Below the pieces are notes generated by a model that did no database searches, had not been told where the DNA came from, and saw nothing but the letters and a program-made list of their open reading frames with translations. DNA of 47,669 bases from Desulfobacterales bacterium (GTDB taxonomy: Bacteria; Desulfobacterota; Desulfobacteria; Desulfobacterales; UBA2156), in contig DRHF01000214.1 of NCBI GenBank assembly GCA_011049715.1, positions 1-47,669 on the forward strand, written 5' to 3'. Position numbers and translations under genes: made by a program. Positions 46,035 to 47,669 of the stretch are shown in pieces (position 1 is the stretch's first letter; each line of letters begins with the position of its first letter).

Positions 46035-47096
46035 TTATGCGGCCTGCTCTTTTAAACGGAAAGACTGTATTCTCAATCCTATGAGTGAGCCTATAAAGAC
46101 AACAAACACAAGAAAAAATGTTGTTTTTACCTTAACCCCCATAGGGGGGCCAATTCCTTCTACCTCTATGACCTTCATCAGCCCTGCCTTGCCAACGGAG
46201 TTAACTGCTTCAAGTCTGACCTCATGTTCTGCTCCGTCAAAGAACTGAAAAATAAAACTCGTCTCTCCTATCGGAGCAAAGAGCGTGGTTCTAAAAACAG
46301 GTTTGTCATCTTCTATATGCCAGAGCTTCAGGGCAAATCTGGTTCCTGGAATGAGATTTCCATTGTTGTCTGTTGCCCTGAATAAAAGTGTATTCATCTC
46401 TCCAACCCTGCCGGAGCCGGGGTTCATCGCGAATGACAGATTGAAGTTATTATCTGAATGATCTGCCGCTGCAGGTTTTTTATGGGATTCTTTTACATTA
46501 CCATGACCATGGGCATAGGCATCAGAACCGGAAGCGCCAAATAAAAGGGCAGCAGCAATTAGCATTACTGCAGCGGCACTGGTTAATCTTCTGCTTTTCC
46601 CGGCTATAACTCCTGTAACGATACCAAGAACAAGAAGGAAGCCGATAAAGATTATAAAATTTACTCTTTCGCTGGCATTTTCACTGATGCTGAAACTCAG
46701 TTTATTTTTAAATGAGATATCTGATTTATTCATTCCGGCCTCTACAGAAAAACTGTATCTCCCACGGATAGGATAGATATACTCAAACTCATAGTTCCCC
46801 TCAGGTAGAACTCCCTCAAAAGTCATAAGTCGGGTGCTCTCAACGATAGGAAAGTCTGTAGAAATAAGCTGGTTTTTTCTGGGTGCATCAAGGTGGAATT
46901 TGAGATATATGTTCGGCACCGGCTTTCCGGAAGCATCTACAACATTTATACTTGTTTTTACAAAACTGGAATCAGGACCGATCTCCGCTGCCTCAGGTGT
47001 AGTCTCTATAACAACAGAGAGTGTGCCCTGGTTTGCTGCAGAAACAGGTATGGCAAAGAGCATAGTTAACAAAATGATCGATAGATATTGTTTCAT
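46035..47096 (-). CDS. Membrane protein with two periplasmic beta domains and His-rich loop, next to cbtB
   Basis: 353 residues. A signal peptide (1-20, ends VSAANQ) precedes a beta-rich outside domain, membrane segments at ~145-168 and 172-192, a His-rich loop (AHGHGNVKESHKKPAAADH), a second beta-rich domain with GTRFALKLWHIED, and a final helix (~325-345). I do not know the family. The His-rich stretch and its place 14 bases after cbtB suggest a role in cobalt or nickel handling; this is inference. It also differs from the usual CbtA, which is a multi-helix protein. Confidence 0.6.
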   Translation of the reverse strand: MKQYLSIILLTMLFAIPVSAANQGTLSVVIETTPEAAEIGPDSSFVKTSINVVDASGKPVPNIYLKFHLDAPRKNQLISTDFPIVESTRLMTFEGVLPEGNYEFEYIYPIRGRYSFSVEAGMNKSDISFKNKLSFSISENASERVNFIIFIGFLLVLGIVTGVIAGKSRRLTSAAAVMLIAAALLFGASGSDAYAHGHGNVKESHKKPAAADHSDNNFNLSFAMNPGSGRVGEMNTLLFRATDNNGNLIPGTRFALKLWHIEDDKPVFRTTLFAPIGETSFIFQFFDGAEHEVRLEAVNSVGKAGLMKVIEVEGIGPPMGVKVKTTFFLVFVVFIGSLIGLRIQSFRLKEQAA

Positions 47097-47110
47097 TTAT
47101 ATTTCCTTAA

Positions 47111-47299
47111 TTAATGGCATGCGATTACATACAGGCTGTGACGAAGTTCATGAAAGAAATCATGGATCGGTGGATAGGTAGCAAAAAAAACCACCCAGAT
47201 CACCACTGCAGCAACAAGAAGGACAAGTCCTATCTGCGTAAAAACATTCAGTGTTATCCCGAAAGTGCTTGTACTGTACTCATTAACTGTTTTAGACAT
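47111..47299 (-). CDS. cbtB: CbtB-like small cobalt transport protein
   Basis: A 62-residue protein with one membrane helix (IGLVLLVAAVVIWVVFFAT) and the C-terminal His/Cys signature HDFFHELRHSLYVIACH. Proteins of the CbtB family are proposed cobalt transporter subunits associated with B12 synthesis genes. CbtA is not recognisable here. GGAGG precedes the ATG. It follows cobK on the same strand with a 94-base gap, in which I saw no clear cobalamin riboswitch. Confidence 0.75.
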   Translation of the reverse strand: MSKTVNEYSTSTFGITLNVFTQIGLVLLVAAVVIWVVFFATYPPIHDFFHELRHSLYVIACH

Positions 47300-47393
47300 T
47301 TTGTACCTCCGTCGGATTTTATATATACGGTCTTAAATAGTTGCGCATAATAACATTAGCAAAGGACGTCCCTGTTTTTCCGAGGGTCGTTCA

Positions 47394-47669
47394 TTATCGC
47401 CTTCCTTCCGGATCGGAAACCAGGCCGGAGCGGAGGGCTTTCATAAGGTCGGGAATGGATGAATGTCCCGCTTCGGTGCGTGGTGGACGTTTGACAACTA
47501 CGATCCGGCACCCGAAATCCCGTGCGGCGTCGATCTTGGCTCGAACGCCGCCGGCATCGCCGCTATCCTTGGTAACCAGGACGCCAATATGATGCCGCGC
47601 GATGAGCAAGGCATTCTCCGTCACGGAAAACGGTCCATTCGCGCACACGATCTTCTCCAATTCCAGGCC
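47394..47669 (-). CDS. cobK: Precorrin-6A/cobalt-precorrin-6A reductase, C-terminal part
   Basis: The first codons lie beyond the window; about 91 residues of the C-terminal half are seen. VLVTKDSGDAGGVRAKIDAA and RIVVVKRPPR are the family motifs of CobK/CbiJ, which reduces the precorrin macrocycle in cobalamin synthesis. A Met codon or other start inside the window is not required. CbiJ would be the name for an anaerobic pathway; the pathway cannot be told from this piece. Confidence 0.85.
   Translation of the reverse strand, partial: GLELEKIVCANGPFSVTENALLIARHHIGVLVTKDSGDAGGVRAKIDAARDFGCRIVVVKRPPRTEAGHSSIPDLMKALRSGLVSDPEGRR

Noticed and set aside
47300-47393. Cobalamin riboswitch before cbtB
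   Set aside because: The gap is only 94 bases and I could not find a convincing B12-box-like core.

Overview
The window reads as chromosomal DNA of an anaerobic Desulfobacterota-like (deltaproteobacterial) organism. This is inferred from gene content: a Ni-Fe CO dehydrogenase (CooS), an Rnf complex with a c-type cytochrome, a membrane pyrophosphatase, CarD, a phosphoglycerate-pathway SerA with ACT domain, type IV pilus genes and a CbtB/CobK cobalamin cluster. No rRNA genes, complete IS element or CRISPR array was seen.

Layout. Positions 1-3607 (minus) hold an arsenosugar-type cluster: start of ArsS, an AhpD-like protein, a TIGR04282-type glycosyltransferase and a YyaL-like thioredoxin-domain protein. 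Positions 3710-5686 hold a stand-alone cooS, followed by a decayed sfsA remnant. Positions 6105-16907 (plus) are a housekeeping run: serA, a DUF1844 gene, htrA, ispE, tRNA-Gln(UUG), prs, rplY, pth, hppA, carD and rluD. A block of nested inverted repeats (about 17262-17870) separates this from the minus-strand Rnf operon (24491-17936: cytochrome c, rnfC, D, G, E, A, B). rsmA (plus) is followed by a minus-strand run gspE/pilB, small hypothetical, der, rarA.

Accessory region. From 31 kb on there are two toxin-antitoxin pairs in reversed order (AbiEii-AbiEi and VapC-Phd), both with inverted repeats built into their promoters. Next comes a minor-pilin operon (DUF4124, fimT/gspH, pilW, pilV, pilX, pilY1; 40525-33745). 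Positions 40.9-44.0 kb are a scrapyard of truncated genes: a transposase joined to a cinA C-terminus, a recombinase-like remnant, an ImmA/IrrE-like remnant and a short PIN protein. It also holds small genes, 10-bp tandem repeats and a palindrome inside a strong promoter. The end of the window holds an archaeal-LonB-like AAA+ membrane ATPase without its protease domain, then a cobK-cbtB-membrane protein cluster (minus).

The most interesting system is the Rnf operon. Its RnfB is fused to a complete GltD/NfnB-like NAD(P)H:FAD domain. Its RnfC lacks the glycine-rich NADH/FMN motif and the ECEP motif of normal RnfC. The operon begins with a membrane-anchored tetraheme cytochrome. Together these suggest that the pyridine-nucleotide site has moved from RnfC to RnfB and that a cytochrome branch exists. 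This is inference from motifs only.
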